Below are positions 43,180-52,129 of a stretch of 64,000 nt of DNA, piece after piece. The notes beneath the pieces were generated by a model. The model was not told the origin of the DNA, did not search any database, and worked only from the letters and a program-made list of their open reading frames with translations. The number at the start of each line of letters is the position of its first letter. Position 1 is the stretch's first letter. The DNA is from Rikenellaceae bacterium (GTDB lineage Bacteria; Bacteroidota; Bacteroidia; Bacteroidales; Rikenellaceae), in NCBI GenBank assembly GCA_015059845.1, contig SUZR01000012.1, positions 1 to 64,000 of the forward strand. The letters are read 5' to 3'. A program made the position numbers and the translations under genes.

Positions 43180-43209
43180 AAAGTCCGACTGTGAGGTCGG
43201 ACTTTTTTT
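43180..43209. terminator. bidirectional terminator after rpmA
   Basis: Perfect stem AAGTCCGAC / GTCGGACTT type, with T-run on the plus side and A-run on the minus side. Confidence 0.85.
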
Positions 43210-43224
43210 ATGCTCTATAATCTC

Positions 43225-43893
43225 TTACCATCCCATCTCGCGGGCATACTCGATGGCTCGGTTGAGCGTGTCGTTAAATGGACGGGTGCATTGCATATCC
43301 TTGGCTGCCTGCTGTATGGCGTCGGGACGCAGGAAATACTCCTTATCAACCAACTTCACCAAAAGAAAATTTCGCAGTCGGTAATACTCCGAGTGCTGAT
43401 CCTCGGCCGACCACCCCTGTGGCATACGTTTCAGAGCCGATGACCAATCCACCTCAAACCCTGTGGCCGCCTCGATGCTCTCCACAAAGGCATCGCCCTC
43501 GGTCATAATCTCCTCGCGCACGCTTCGTATCTCGCCTGCGGTGGGGCAGTAGGCTCCCGTACAGAGCATATAGTGGTTCTGGTCGGGCTCGACGTGCATA
43601 TAGTAACCCGAGAATCCCGACTTCTTGCCACGCGGGCATACATATACGCCAAACCACGTCTTGTAGGGCGACTTATCCTTCGTAAAGCGGGTGTCGCGGT
43701 AGATGCGGTAGGTTGCGTCCTTCACCTGCACGCCCTCCACCGCAGGGTCAAATGCCGCCACTGCCTCGATAAACTCCGCCGCAACCTCGTCCATACGCTT
43801 CTTAACCTGCTTGTATCGGTTGCGGTTGGCCTCAAACCACGTGCGGTCGTTATGCTCGGATAGCTCCGACAGAAAATCTAAGATACTTTTCAT
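43225..43893 (-). CDS. DUF2461 family protein
   Basis: A 222-residue protein of the widespread DUF2461/TIGR02453 family. Typical parts: F-L-S-E-L-S-E-H-N-D-R-T-W-F near the start, R-I-Y-R-D-T-R-F-T-K-D-K-S-P-Y-K near residue 63 and G-Y-Y-M-H-V-E-P. No reaction is known. It is followed upstream on the minus strand by a metallophosphoesterase gene, seven bases away. Confidence 0.88.
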   Translation of the reverse strand: MKSILDFLSELSEHNDRTWFEANRNRYKQVKKRMDEVAAEFIEAVAAFDPAVEGVQVKDATYRIYRDTRFTKDKSPYKTWFGVYVCPRGKKSGFSGYYMHVEPDQNHYMLCTGAYCPTAGEIRSVREEIMTEGDAFVESIEAATGFEVDWSSALKRMPQGWSAEDQHSEYYRLRNFLLVKLVDKEYFLRPDAIQQAAKDMQCTRPFNDTLNRAIEYAREMGW

Positions 43894-43900
43894 AGGAAGA

Positions 43901-45367
43901 TTATTCGGCTATAAATAACATATTGTCTGCAAGACTCTGGCGAGCCATATTGCGGCTCTCGATTTCTATATTCAGCACCTCGCCCATATAATTCTCGTAA
44001 TAGACCACGCGAATATCGTGCAGACCCTTCTCCAGCGCCACCTTGCCGCTCGCAACCTTGTCGGCAGAGTGCGCCTCGCCATTATCCACAACCAACTCTC
44101 CATCAATATATAGTTGCGCTCCATCGTCGCAGGTAAGGTGGAAGATATATACATCCTTTTCGGGAATGTTAATCAGCGCATTGAAGTCGTATGCAAAGTG
44201 GTCCTCGGCAGCGCCCTCAAGCGAGAAACAGGTCTTCGTACCCTCCTTAACTTTTTTGCCTGCCTGCGGAAAATCCTTCATATTCTTGTACGTACCCTCG
44301 TAATATATGTAGTTTACGCCCTGCTTGCTTGCGGAGATATCTCGGGCGGGCAGATATTTTGAGTTGTTCAAATCGTTAAGGGTGATGCCCGTGGGGTAGT
44401 AGTAGGTGAGTTCCACGCCTGCGGGAGTTGAAATCCACGTATCGAACGTGCGCTTGCCCTCCGTAAGCTCGATGATGCGCGCTCCGCGAGGCATATCGCC
44501 GTAGGCGTTGAATCCCGACACGCGGCCATAAGCCAATGCGATACCGTGCGCCTGACCGATGTAGTCGTTATTGTGGTCGTGACCGACAAACATTCCCATC
44601 ACGTCGCCCATCTCAAGGCACGAGAGCAGGAAGCCACTATTCACTTCGGGAGCACCCACGCCTGAGCCCTCCTTGTTGCAGCCGTACATATTGGTATTCT
44701 CGTTTATGTCGCGGAATTCGGGTGTGGCGATATGGAAGAAGGCCAATGCGGGCAGGGGCTCGCCGCCATTTTGTGCGGTGTAATGTTTGCTGTTGTTGCG
44801 ATACCACTCAATCTGATTCTGTTTAATCCAAGCGTAACCCTTAACCGCCTCCACGTCAGAGTAGTCGCCCGAATCCATACAGTAGATAAGCGCACTTACC
44901 TTATCCGTGTCCGATGCCATTATCGGCAGAATATAGTTGCCGCAACCCTGCAGCTCCTCGGGTCCTTTCTCTCCAACAAAGAGTGGGTCTGCGGCGAGAA
45001 TATTGTATATCGAGTCACGCTCCATATTCTCGGGGTCGTGGTTGCCCATCGTAACGGCATAGGGTATGCCAGCCTTCGCCATCATATCCATAATATACCT
45101 CCAGCCCTTCTCGGCGGGTCGGTGTGTAACGATATCGCCCGTCATAACAACAAGGTTAGGTCGCTCGCGCTCCAGCACGGCGAGCAGAGTATCCGCTACG
45201 GGGCCGCTCTTCGGGTCTTCGGGGTTAAGGTGTATGTCGGTGAACTGCGCAATCTTGAATTTCCCATCCTTGAAACGTAATTCGACGGCGCTGTCGGTTG
45301 GCGTGTGGTTCGACGCGCAAGAACATACGCAGAGTGCTGCGAGAATGATTATGGCTAACTTTTTCAT
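43901..45367 (-). CDS. secreted calcineurin-like metallophosphoesterase with PA14 domain
   Basis: A 488-residue lipoprotein (signal with Cys at C-V-C-S-C). The phosphoesterase motifs are F-T-D-I-H-L (near 41), M-T-G-D-I-V (near 75), M-G-N-H-D (near 107) and G-H-D-H-N (near 263), giving the two-metal site. After about residue 350 a PA14-like segment follows (D-G-A-Q-L-Y-I-D-G-E-L-V-V-D-N), a carbohydrate-binding fold. Surface purple-acid-type phosphatase or phosphodiesterase with a glycan-binding tail; substrate unknown. Confidence 0.85.
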   Translation of the reverse strand: MKKLAIIILAALCVCSCASNHTPTDSAVELRFKDGKFKIAQFTDIHLNPEDPKSGPVADTLLAVLERERPNLVVMTGDIVTHRPAEKGWRYIMDMMAKAGIPYAVTMGNHDPENMERDSIYNILAADPLFVGEKGPEELQGCGNYILPIMASDTDKVSALIYCMDSGDYSDVEAVKGYAWIKQNQIEWYRNNSKHYTAQNGGEPLPALAFFHIATPEFRDINENTNMYGCNKEGSGVGAPEVNSGFLLSCLEMGDVMGMFVGHDHNNDYIGQAHGIALAYGRVSGFNAYGDMPRGARIIELTEGKRTFDTWISTPAGVELTYYYPTGITLNDLNNSKYLPARDISASKQGVNYIYYEGTYKNMKDFPQAGKKVKEGTKTCFSLEGAAEDHFAYDFNALINIPEKDVYIFHLTCDDGAQLYIDGELVVDNGEAHSADKVASGKVALEKGLHDIRVVYYENYMGEVLNIEIESRNMARQSLADNMLFIAE

Positions 45368-45379
45368 ACCTGCAAAGAG

Positions 45380-45646
45380 TTATTTTGTCTGCTCCGTGTG
45401 GTCTATATCGCACGACGAGCAGTTGCCGTGACAGCCTATGTCGGCGCAATCTGTTCCCGTATCCTCGCGCGACTCCTGTACGGCACATTTTATGCCCAGA
45501 CGTTGCATATTTTTGTTGGTTGCAATCTCCGAATCGATGTCGTGCCCCTTGAAAATTTGTGTGAGCGACATACCCAAAAAGAATAGGCCGACAAAGCCGA
45601 TTGAGATTAAAATCACTATCAATATTGTAGAAAATGACGCTGCCAT
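45380..45646 (-). CDS. small Cys-rich membrane protein
   Basis: An 88-residue protein: one hydrophobic N-terminal helix (about 6-28), then a polar part with a conserved-looking N-M-Q-R-L-G-I-K-C and a cluster C-A-D-I-G-C-H-G-N-C-S-S-C near the C-terminus. The cysteines suggest a metal or iron-sulfur site exposed to one side of the membrane. I do not recognise it firmly. It lies 12 bases upstream of the metallophosphoesterase gene. Confidence 0.6.
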   Translation of the reverse strand: MAASFSTILIVILISIGFVGLFFLGMSLTQIFKGHDIDSEIATNKNMQRLGIKCAVQESREDTGTDCADIGCHGNCSSCDIDHTEQTK

Positions 45647-45700
45647 AGTGCGTTGTGCGTTAAAATTGTTTATTTAGTTGAATTTCTTTCGACAAATTTA

Positions 45701-45708
45701 TATATTTG
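45701..45708 (+). promoter_or_regulatory. -7 box (TATATTTG) of trkA
   Basis: Exact consensus with TTG at 45678-45680, twenty bases upstream. The leader would be about 75-80 bases. Confidence 0.6.
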
Positions 45709-45790
45709 TATGTTAATTTGCAAAAGAATGTGCCTTTTACGCGACCAGAATTCCGTGTTGTCGCGCTAAGATGGTAAAAAGAGTATAAGA

Positions 45791-47131
45791 ATGAAAATCG
45801 TTATTTCTGGAATCGGAGAGATGGGTAGCCACCTGGCGCGAATGCTGAGTGGTAATGGCCACGATATTACGGTTATAGATATCGACACCAAAGCGCTGAA
45901 CGAACTTAACACTTTGGCCGATTTGATAACCATTGAGGGTGATACCACCACGTTTGCCGTGCTGCGTAAGGCAGGTGTAAGACGTTGTGACCTCTTCATT
46001 GCCGTAAATCACGACGAGAATCAGAATATTCTTGCAGCCATTATGGCCAAGCAGTTGGGCGCCAAGAAATCTATCGCCCGCGTGGATAATAACGAGTATC
46101 TGGAGCCTAACAACAAGGAGATGTTCATCAATATGGGTATTGATTACCTCTTCTACCCCGAGAAGGTTGCCGCGCAGGAGGTGACAAACCTTTTGGGCCA
46201 TACCTCTACCACCGATTATGTAGATTTCTCGGGTGGATTGTTGGCGCTCATCGTATTCAAGCTGGAGCCAACCTCTCCGCTTATTGGCCGCAAGCTGATG
46301 GATTTGGCGGCCGATGGCTCTATCTCGGAGTTCCGAGCTGTGGCTATTACGCGTGGAAGTCAGACCATTATCCCTCGCGGTCAGGATGAGTTCTTTGAGG
46401 GTGATGTGGTGTATATCATTGCACGTAAGGATGTTGCAAAGTCCGTAACAGAACTCTCGGGCCAGAAGAGCGTGGAGGTTAAGAGCCTGATGATTTTGGG
46501 CGGCTCACGAATTGGTGTGAGAGTTGCATTGGAGTTGCAGGACGAGATGAATGTAAAGATTATCGAGTACAATGGCGAGAAGGCTTACCGTCTGGCCGAG
46601 GAGCTCGATAAGACACTTATCATCCACGAGGATGGCCGTAACTTGGACGCTATGTTAGAGGAGGGATTGGTGAATACGGATGCTTTCCTTGCCGTTACGG
46701 GCCGTAGCGAAACAAATATTTTGGCGGCGATGCAGGCCAAGCGTATGGGCGTGAAGAAGGTTATTGCCGAGGTGGAGAACCTCAACTATATCCGCCTTGC
46801 CGAGAGCGTGGGTATCGATACGATTATCAATAAGAAACGTGTCACGGCATCGAATATCTTCCGCTTTACGATGTCTACCGATGTGCAGGCCATACGTTGC
46901 CTGTCGGGTAGTGAGGCCGAGGTGCTGGAGTTTATCGTTAAGCCCAATTCGCCAGCAACCAAGTGTATGATTAAGGATATGCGCCTGCCGCAGGATGTGA
47001 TTATTGGCGGTATTGTACGTGGCGATAAGGTCTTTATTGCAGTGGGAGATACACGCATTAATGCTTACGACAGGGTGGTTGTCTTCTCTATGCCAGGGTC
47101 GATTGCCACCGTGGGAGAGTTCTTTAATTAG
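45791..47131 (+). CDS. trkA: potassium uptake regulator TrkA
   Basis: A 446-residue cytosolic protein with two RCK units: first Rossmann G-x-G-x-x-G as G-I-G-E-M-G (residues 7-12), TrkA-C domain (about 140-225), then a second Rossmann G-G-S-R-I-G-V (about 237) and a second TrkA-C (about 370-445). It binds NAD(H)/ATP and gates the Trk channel. The channel gene trkH/trkG is not adjacent, so this copy is orphan. The GH3 gene follows after 67 bases. Confidence 0.93.
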   Translation: MKIVISGIGEMGSHLARMLSGNGHDITVIDIDTKALNELNTLADLITIEGDTTTFAVLRKAGVRRCDLFIAVNHDENQNILAAIMAKQLGAKKSIARVDNNEYLEPNNKEMFINMGIDYLFYPEKVAAQEVTNLLGHTSTTDYVDFSGGLLALIVFKLEPTSPLIGRKLMDLAADGSISEFRAVAITRGSQTIIPRGQDEFFEGDVVYIIARKDVAKSVTELSGQKSVEVKSLMILGGSRIGVRVALELQDEMNVKIIEYNGEKAYRLAEELDKTLIIHEDGRNLDAMLEEGLVNTDAFLAVTGRSETNILAAMQAKRMGVKKVIAEVENLNYIRLAESVGIDTIINKKRVTASNIFRFTMSTDVQAIRCLSGSEAEVLEFIVKPNSPATKCMIKDMRLPQDVIIGGIVRGDKVFIAVGDTRINAYDRVVVFSMPGSIATVGEFFN

Positions 47132-47198
47132 ACGTTCTTTCAAATTTAGATAAACGAGAAACCGACCATTGTTGAAATGCTTAAATGCAACACAGAAA

Positions 47199-48668
47199 AT
47201 GTCGGTTTTTGGAAAATTTATGCGCGGGCTTATGCTCGCCCGCTTGCGCCGTATAGAGCGTGCGATAGAGAGTGCCATCGAGCGCCAATACTCAACCCTT
47301 GAGCAGCTGCTCAAGCGGGGACAATACACCAATTTTGGTCGCAGGTATGGCCTGAGCAGAATTCGCAGTGCTGAGCAGTTTGCCCAGCAGGTCGAGATTT
47401 TCGATTACGATAGTTTCGAGCCTTATGTTGAGCGTATGCGGCGTGGCGAGAGCGGTGTTACGTGTGAGGGCAGGGTGGAGATGTTTGCCCGCTCGTCGGG
47501 AACAGCCTCACGCAGTAAATATATCCCCGTTACGCGGCGAGCCTTGCGAGTGAATCATCTGCGAGGTATGGCCGATGTGGTGACGATGTATCTTCAGGGT
47601 AACCCTTCATCGCAACTCTTCGAGGGGCGAACGCTCACGTTGGGTGGCTCGTGCCGTAGGGAGAATGGAGCGCTGGTGGGGGATTTGTCGGCGTTGCTTA
47701 TAACGGTTGCAGGGCGCTGGGGCGAGTTTTTGCGAGCCCCGAGCCGAGGTGCGGCGCTGATTGAGGATTTTGATGCCAAGTGCGATGCCGTTTGTCGGGA
47801 GTGTGCGCGTGAGCGTATTGCGGCCCTTGCTGGTGTTCCGTCGTGGAATATGGCTCTGCTGCGGCGTCTGTTGGAGCATACGGGGCGGAGTAGGGTGATA
47901 GATGTATGGCCCGACCTGGAGCTGTTTATGCACGGCGGAGTGAGTTTTAAGCCTTACCGAGAGGCCTTTGCCAATGTGATGGGTGGGCCGATAAACTACC
48001 TTGAGAGCTATAACGCCTCAGAGGGGTTTGTGGCTATTGCCGAGAGGTGTGATAGTGACGAGATGTTGCTTATGCCCGATTATGGCTGCTATTATGAGTT
48101 TATGCATAATGGCGATGTCGTGCCGCTTGAGGGGGTTAGGCTGGGTGTGGATTACGCCTTGCTGATGACCTCGGAGAATGGCTTGTGGCGCTACCGCTTG
48201 GGCGATGTGGTGCGGTTTACATCGTTGAATCCATATCGCGTGAAGATTGCAGGGCGAACGAAGCAGTATATCAACGCCTTTGGCGAGGAGCTGATGATAG
48301 GCAATGTCGAGGAGGCTCTGCTGCGTGCCTGCTTTGTTACGGGAGCTGTTGTGGAAGAATATACGGTATCCCCGATTTTTATATATGAGCGGGGTGGCTA
48401 CCATCGTTGGGTTGTGGAGTTTGTATATCGGCCGGATGATGTGCAGGCCTTTGCCGAGGAGATAGACGCGGCACTCAGGGAGTTAAACTCCGATTATGAC
48501 GCAAAGCGCCGTAGTGTGATGCAGCGTCTGGAGGTGCTGATGGTACCTGCTGGTACATTCCATCGCTGGCAGGCAGCCACGGGACGAAGAAAGGTGCCAC
48601 GCTTGCGGGAGGATGGCTCGGTGAGCGATGAGGTGCTGAGATATTGCAGGGAGCGTGTCCGGGTTTAG
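47199..48668 (+). CDS. GH3-family acyl-acid amido-synthetase-like protein
   Basis: A 489-residue ANL-superfamily protein of the GH3 fold. Visible parts include F-A-R-S-S-G-T-A-S-R-S-K-Y-I-P (nucleotide loop, near residue 91), Y-N-A-S-E-G-F near 270, and Y-R-L-G-D-V-V-R-F near 330 with G-R-T-K-Q-Y-I-N-A-F-G-E-E near 350. GH3 enzymes adenylate a carboxylic acid and couple it to an amino acid. Plant members act on hormones; bacterial substrates are unknown. The ATG used starts M-S-V-F-G; a TTG thirty bases earlier is unlikely. Confidence 0.88.
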   Translation: MSVFGKFMRGLMLARLRRIERAIESAIERQYSTLEQLLKRGQYTNFGRRYGLSRIRSAEQFAQQVEIFDYDSFEPYVERMRRGESGVTCEGRVEMFARSSGTASRSKYIPVTRRALRVNHLRGMADVVTMYLQGNPSSQLFEGRTLTLGGSCRRENGALVGDLSALLITVAGRWGEFLRAPSRGAALIEDFDAKCDAVCRECARERIAALAGVPSWNMALLRRLLEHTGRSRVIDVWPDLELFMHGGVSFKPYREAFANVMGGPINYLESYNASEGFVAIAERCDSDEMLLMPDYGCYYEFMHNGDVVPLEGVRLGVDYALLMTSENGLWRYRLGDVVRFTSLNPYRVKIAGRTKQYINAFGEELMIGNVEEALLRACFVTGAVVEEYTVSPIFIYERGGYHRWVVEFVYRPDDVQAFAEEIDAALRELNSDYDAKRRSVMQRLEVLMVPAGTFHRWQAATGRRKVPRLREDGSVSDEVLRYCRERVRV

Positions 48669-48699
48669 GAGTAGAGTAAATAAATGAAGATATTATAAT

Positions 48700-49311
48700 A
48701 TGTATGTAGCTATTGCTGGAAATATCGGTAGCGGCAAGACCACGCTGACCGAGATTTTGACACAGAGATATGGCGCTAAAGCCTACTATGAGGAGAGCGA
48801 CAACCCATATATCGGTGATTTCTATAACGATATGAGTCGCTGGGCATTCCAGCTCCAGATATCGTTCCTGGGTAGCCGTATCGAGCAGACGCTGGATATG
48901 CTCAAGAGTGGTGGTGAGGTGATTGTTCAGGACCGCACCATCTACGAGGATGCACATATCTTCGCCGATAATCTTCACGAGATGGGGCTCATCGCCTCGC
49001 GTGACTTTGCTACATATATGAAGATTTTTCATCTCACGACAAACCTTATCCCCCAGCCCGATGTGCTGATATATCTTCGTGCAAGCATTCCTACACTTGT
49101 GGCGCAGATTAAGCGTCGTGGTCGAGCTTACGAGATGAATATCGACGAGCAGTATCTCTCGCGCCTGAATGAGAGATATGAGGATTGGATTAATAATATA
49201 TATAAAGGTCGCGTGCTGATAATAGATAAGGATGTCGATGATTTCGTGGCCGACCCTTCGGTTGTGGACCGCATCTGTAAGCAGTTGGAGGAGATGACCC
49301 CTAAAGAGTAG
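48700..49311 (+). CDS. deoxynucleoside kinase
   Basis: A 203-residue kinase of the deoxyguanosine/deoxyadenosine kinase family. Walker A is G-N-I-G-S-G-K-T (residues 7-14), with the D-R-T-I-Y-E-D (near 77) and R-G-R-A-Y-E (near 145) motifs. It phosphorylates a deoxyribonucleoside for the salvage of DNA precursors. Nucleoside preference not resolved. Five bases before the RNA methyltransferase gene. Confidence 0.9.
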   Translation: MYVAIAGNIGSGKTTLTEILTQRYGAKAYYEESDNPYIGDFYNDMSRWAFQLQISFLGSRIEQTLDMLKSGGEVIVQDRTIYEDAHIFADNLHEMGLIASRDFATYMKIFHLTTNLIPQPDVLIYLRASIPTLVAQIKRRGRAYEMNIDEQYLSRLNERYEDWINNIYKGRVLIIDKDVDDFVADPSVVDRICKQLEEMTPKE

Positions 49312-49316
49312 AGCCG

Positions 49317-50693
49317 ATGCGATTACCCGAACAATTTATATCGCGTATGCAGCGTGAACTTGGCGTAGCGGAGGCCGAGGCGTTGTGTGCCGCACTCGAA
49401 ACCGAGCCCTCTACTTCGGTGAGACTGAATCCCGCGAAGATGGCGGAGCAGAAGTGGGGCGGAGGGCGTGTTGCGTGGAGCGATTACGGCTATCTGCTCG
49501 GTGAGCGACCCGCCTTTACGCTCGACCCCGATTTTCACGCTGGTGCATACTATGTGCAGGAGGCAAGCTCGCAGTTTGCGGGTTACATAGTCTCAATGGC
49601 CGTGGGAGGTGCGGAGGCTTGTAAAGGCTTGAGAGTGTTGGATATGTGTGCCGCCCCGGGAGGAAAGAGTACACACTATGCGACACTCGTTGGCGAGCGA
49701 GGCCTTGTTGTCGCAAATGAGATAAATCGCAACCGTGCAGCCGTTTTGGCCGACAATGCCCGTAAGTGGGGATTGGGAAATATGGTTGTTACGTGTAATG
49801 ACTCGGCTCGCGTGGCCGACTTTGAGGAGTGGTTTGATGTGGTGGCTGTGGATGCCCCTTGTTCGGGCGAAGGTATGTTCCGTAAGTCGGATGAGGCGTG
49901 CGAGCAGTGGAGCGAGGCCAATGTTGCTATGTGTGCCGAGCGTCAATGGGAGATACTGCAAAATGCTTTTCGGTCGCTGAAGCCCGGCGGGGTGTTGTTG
50001 TATAGCACTTGTACATTTAACCGCACGGAGGATGAGGATGTTGTGGGGCGTGCCTGTGAGGAGTTTGGTGATGAGTTGCTGGCCGTTGACGACATTCCGA
50101 TTGGGGATGATTGGGGTGTGGTGACGGGACGCGAGGGTGTGTTCCAGACTTTTCGATTTTTCCCGCATCGTCTGACAGGCGAGGGTATGTTTATGGCCGT
50201 TGCACGTAAGGCAGGCCTTGCCACGTCGCGTCGCCGTATGCCTAAGGCGCGTCGTAAAGTGATGGAGGCGGTGGATAAACGTACTGTGCAGGAGCTGTCA
50301 CGCTGGGTGAAGGAGTCGGAGCAGATGCGATTCTTTGCCGCAGGAGATACATTGTATGGCTGTCGAAAGGAGCATTACGATGAGGTGGAGGCTCTGGCTG
50401 GAACGCTTGCCGTGATATATTCGGGCGTGGCTATGGGACAGGTGTTTAAGGGTAAGCTGAAGCCCGATGGCGCGCTGGCTCTATATGCTGGCGTAAACCA
50501 CGATGCCGTTGCGTGCTGCGAGGTGGACGAGCAGGAGGCTTTGAAGTTCTTGCGTAAGCAGGATATGGACGCTGCGCAATTCTCGGAGGGCGTAAATATG
50601 GTGCTTTATGGCGGTCGCCCGTTAGGTTTTGTGAAGCGAGTGGGCGCACGAGTTAATAATATGTACCCCAATTCGTTAAGGATTTTGAAATAA
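49317..50693 (+). CDS. RsmB/Nop-type RNA m5C methyltransferase, RsmF-like
   Basis: A 458-residue enzyme. N-terminal RsmF-type domain, then M-C-A-A-P-G-G-K-S-T-H (SAM site, near residue 109), D-A-P-C-S-G-E-G-M-F (motif IV, catalytic Cys of the first step near residue 182) and Y-S-T-C-T-F-N (motif VI, Cys near 231). The C-terminal segment after about 310 is a PUA-like RNA-binding domain as in YebU/RsmF. Methylates a cytosine of 16S rRNA or tRNA; exact position unknown. Confidence 0.9.
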   Translation: MRLPEQFISRMQRELGVAEAEALCAALETEPSTSVRLNPAKMAEQKWGGGRVAWSDYGYLLGERPAFTLDPDFHAGAYYVQEASSQFAGYIVSMAVGGAEACKGLRVLDMCAAPGGKSTHYATLVGERGLVVANEINRNRAAVLADNARKWGLGNMVVTCNDSARVADFEEWFDVVAVDAPCSGEGMFRKSDEACEQWSEANVAMCAERQWEILQNAFRSLKPGGVLLYSTCTFNRTEDEDVVGRACEEFGDELLAVDDIPIGDDWGVVTGREGVFQTFRFFPHRLTGEGMFMAVARKAGLATSRRRMPKARRKVMEAVDKRTVQELSRWVKESEQMRFFAAGDTLYGCRKEHYDEVEALAGTLAVIYSGVAMGQVFKGKLKPDGALALYAGVNHDAVACCEVDEQEALKFLRKQDMDAAQFSEGVNMVLYGGRPLGFVKRVGARVNNMYPNSLRILK

Positions 50694-50711
50694 TATTAAG
50701 AAACATATACT

Positions 50712-51257
50712 ATGGCAGTAAAGAAAATCTACTACTCGATGGGTGAGGTGGCCGAGATGTTTGACGTAAGTCAGGCGTTGGTGCGCCACTGGGAGTCGCA
50801 ATTCGATTGCATCAAGCCTCATCGCAATAAGAAGGGAAACCGTATGTTCACCGAGGCCGATGTGGAGAAGCTGAAGCAGATTTACCACCTCGTTAAGGAG
50901 CGTGGTATGACGCTTAAGGGTGCAAATAAGGCTCTCAAGCGTGGCTCTACGGATGAGATTACTCGTGATACGGAACTTTTGGAGCGCTTGCAGAGTATTC
51001 GTGCGGCGTTGGTTGAGGTGCGCGAGGAGCTTAAGGTGGGCGATGGTGAGAAGTTGCTCGCTACGGAGGATACTGCCGAGGAGCCGAGCGTAAAGGAGGA
51101 GCAGCCCAAGAAGCGCGAGAAGGTTGTTGAGAAGATTGAGGAGTCGTCGGCTGAGGTGGCCGAGGAGCAACCCAAGAAGCGTGCTGTGCGCCGCAAGAAA
51201 AAGACGGAAGACGATAACAAGGAGTTGTTCCCATTCTATGAGCAGTCGCTCTTTTAG
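50712..51257 (+). CDS. MerR-family transcriptional regulator
   Basis: A 181-residue protein: the MerR winged helix begins Y-Y-S-M-G-E-V-A-E-M-F-D-V near residue 7, and the family's N-R-M-F-T-E-A-D-V-E-K-L-K wing lies near residue 43. After about residue 115 the chain is dominated by Glu/Lys/Pro repeats (E-Q-P-K-K-R twice) and probably disordered. Effector unknown: no Cys cluster for metal binding. It lies three bases before the Nif3 gene and 18 after the methyltransferase. Confidence 0.85.
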   Translation: MAVKKIYYSMGEVAEMFDVSQALVRHWESQFDCIKPHRNKKGNRMFTEADVEKLKQIYHLVKERGMTLKGANKALKRGSTDEITRDTELLERLQSIRAALVEVREELKVGDGEKLLATEDTAEEPSVKEEQPKKREKVVEKIEESSAEVAEEQPKKRAVRRKKKTEDDNKELFPFYEQSLF

Positions 51258-51260
51258 CGT

Positions 51261-52046
51261 ATGAAAGTCAGAGATATAGCTGCCGTAATAGAGACTTTTG
51301 CACCACTTGCCTTGCAGGAGTCGTATGACAATGCTGGTCTTATCGTGGGGCGCCCTGATGATGAGGTGCATAAGGCGTTGCTGGCCGTAGATGTTACCGA
51401 GGAGGTGCTTGCTGAGGCTGTGGCCGAGGGGTGTGATATGGTTATTACGCACCACCCGATAGTCTTTCACGCTATGAAGCGTTTTAACTCTGCATCGCAG
51501 ACCGAGCGCTGTGTCGAGGAGGCGATCCGCAGAGGAATAGTTCTCTATGCCGCTCACACCAATCTCGACTCTACACCCGACGGTATGAGTTGGCGTGTGG
51601 CGCAGATGCTGGGTTTGGAGAGTGTTGAGGTTATGCAACCGACAAATGCCGAGGGTGCAGGCTTCGGTGTTGTGGGAGAGCTTGCCGAGGTGGAGAAGAG
51701 CGAGGATTTTATGCGCCGCGTTATGGAGTGCTTCGATGTGAAGGCTCTGCGTCATAGCGATATTGTGAAGTCGGAGATTCGTAAGGTTGCCATCTGCACC
51801 GGTGCCGGCGGTTCGCTTATTGACGATGCTCGAGCGTCGGGTGCCGACATCTATTTGACCGCCGATTTGCGCTATAATGACTTTATGCGTCACGAAAATG
51901 CAATAATTTTGGCCGATATGGGCCATTTTGAAAGCGAATATTGCGCAATTCAAATTTTATTTGATATTTTATCAAAAAAAATACCTATCTTTGCAGTTCG
52001 CAAGAGTGTGTGCTCTCGTAACCCCGTAAATTATATGGTTCGATAG
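51261..52046 (+). CDS. Nif3-like dinuclear metal protein
   Basis: A 261-residue NIF3/YbgI family protein with H-H-P at the front (T-H-H-P-I-V-F near 65), A-H-T-N-L-D (near 98) and D-M-G-H-F-E-S-E (near 228), which bind two metal ions in a hexameric toroid. Proposed GTP cyclohydrolase-type or structural function; not established. The zinc-ribbon gene's promoter is within its last codons. Confidence 0.9.
   Translation: MKVRDIAAVIETFAPLALQESYDNAGLIVGRPDDEVHKALLAVDVTEEVLAEAVAEGCDMVITHHPIVFHAMKRFNSASQTERCVEEAIRRGIVLYAAHTNLDSTPDGMSWRVAQMLGLESVEVMQPTNAEGAGFGVVGELAEVEKSEDFMRRVMECFDVKALRHSDIVKSEIRKVAICTGAGGSLIDDARASGADIYLTADLRYNDFMRHENAIILADMGHFESEYCAIQILFDILSKKIPIFAVRKSVCSRNPVNYMVR
51960..51993 (+). 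promoter_or_regulatory. promoter inside the 3' end of the nif3-like gene
   Basis: -33 TTTG (51960-51963) and -7 TATCTTTG (51986-51993), spacing 22. It would drive the zinc-ribbon gene with a leader of about 130 bases. Confidence 0.6.
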
Positions 52047-52129
52047 GCTTTGATGCAGGTTGAAGCGTCGGGCAAAATGCGAAAATTAAGGGGAACGAAC
52101 AGAAGCTGTCTAAAATTAATTTGAGATAT

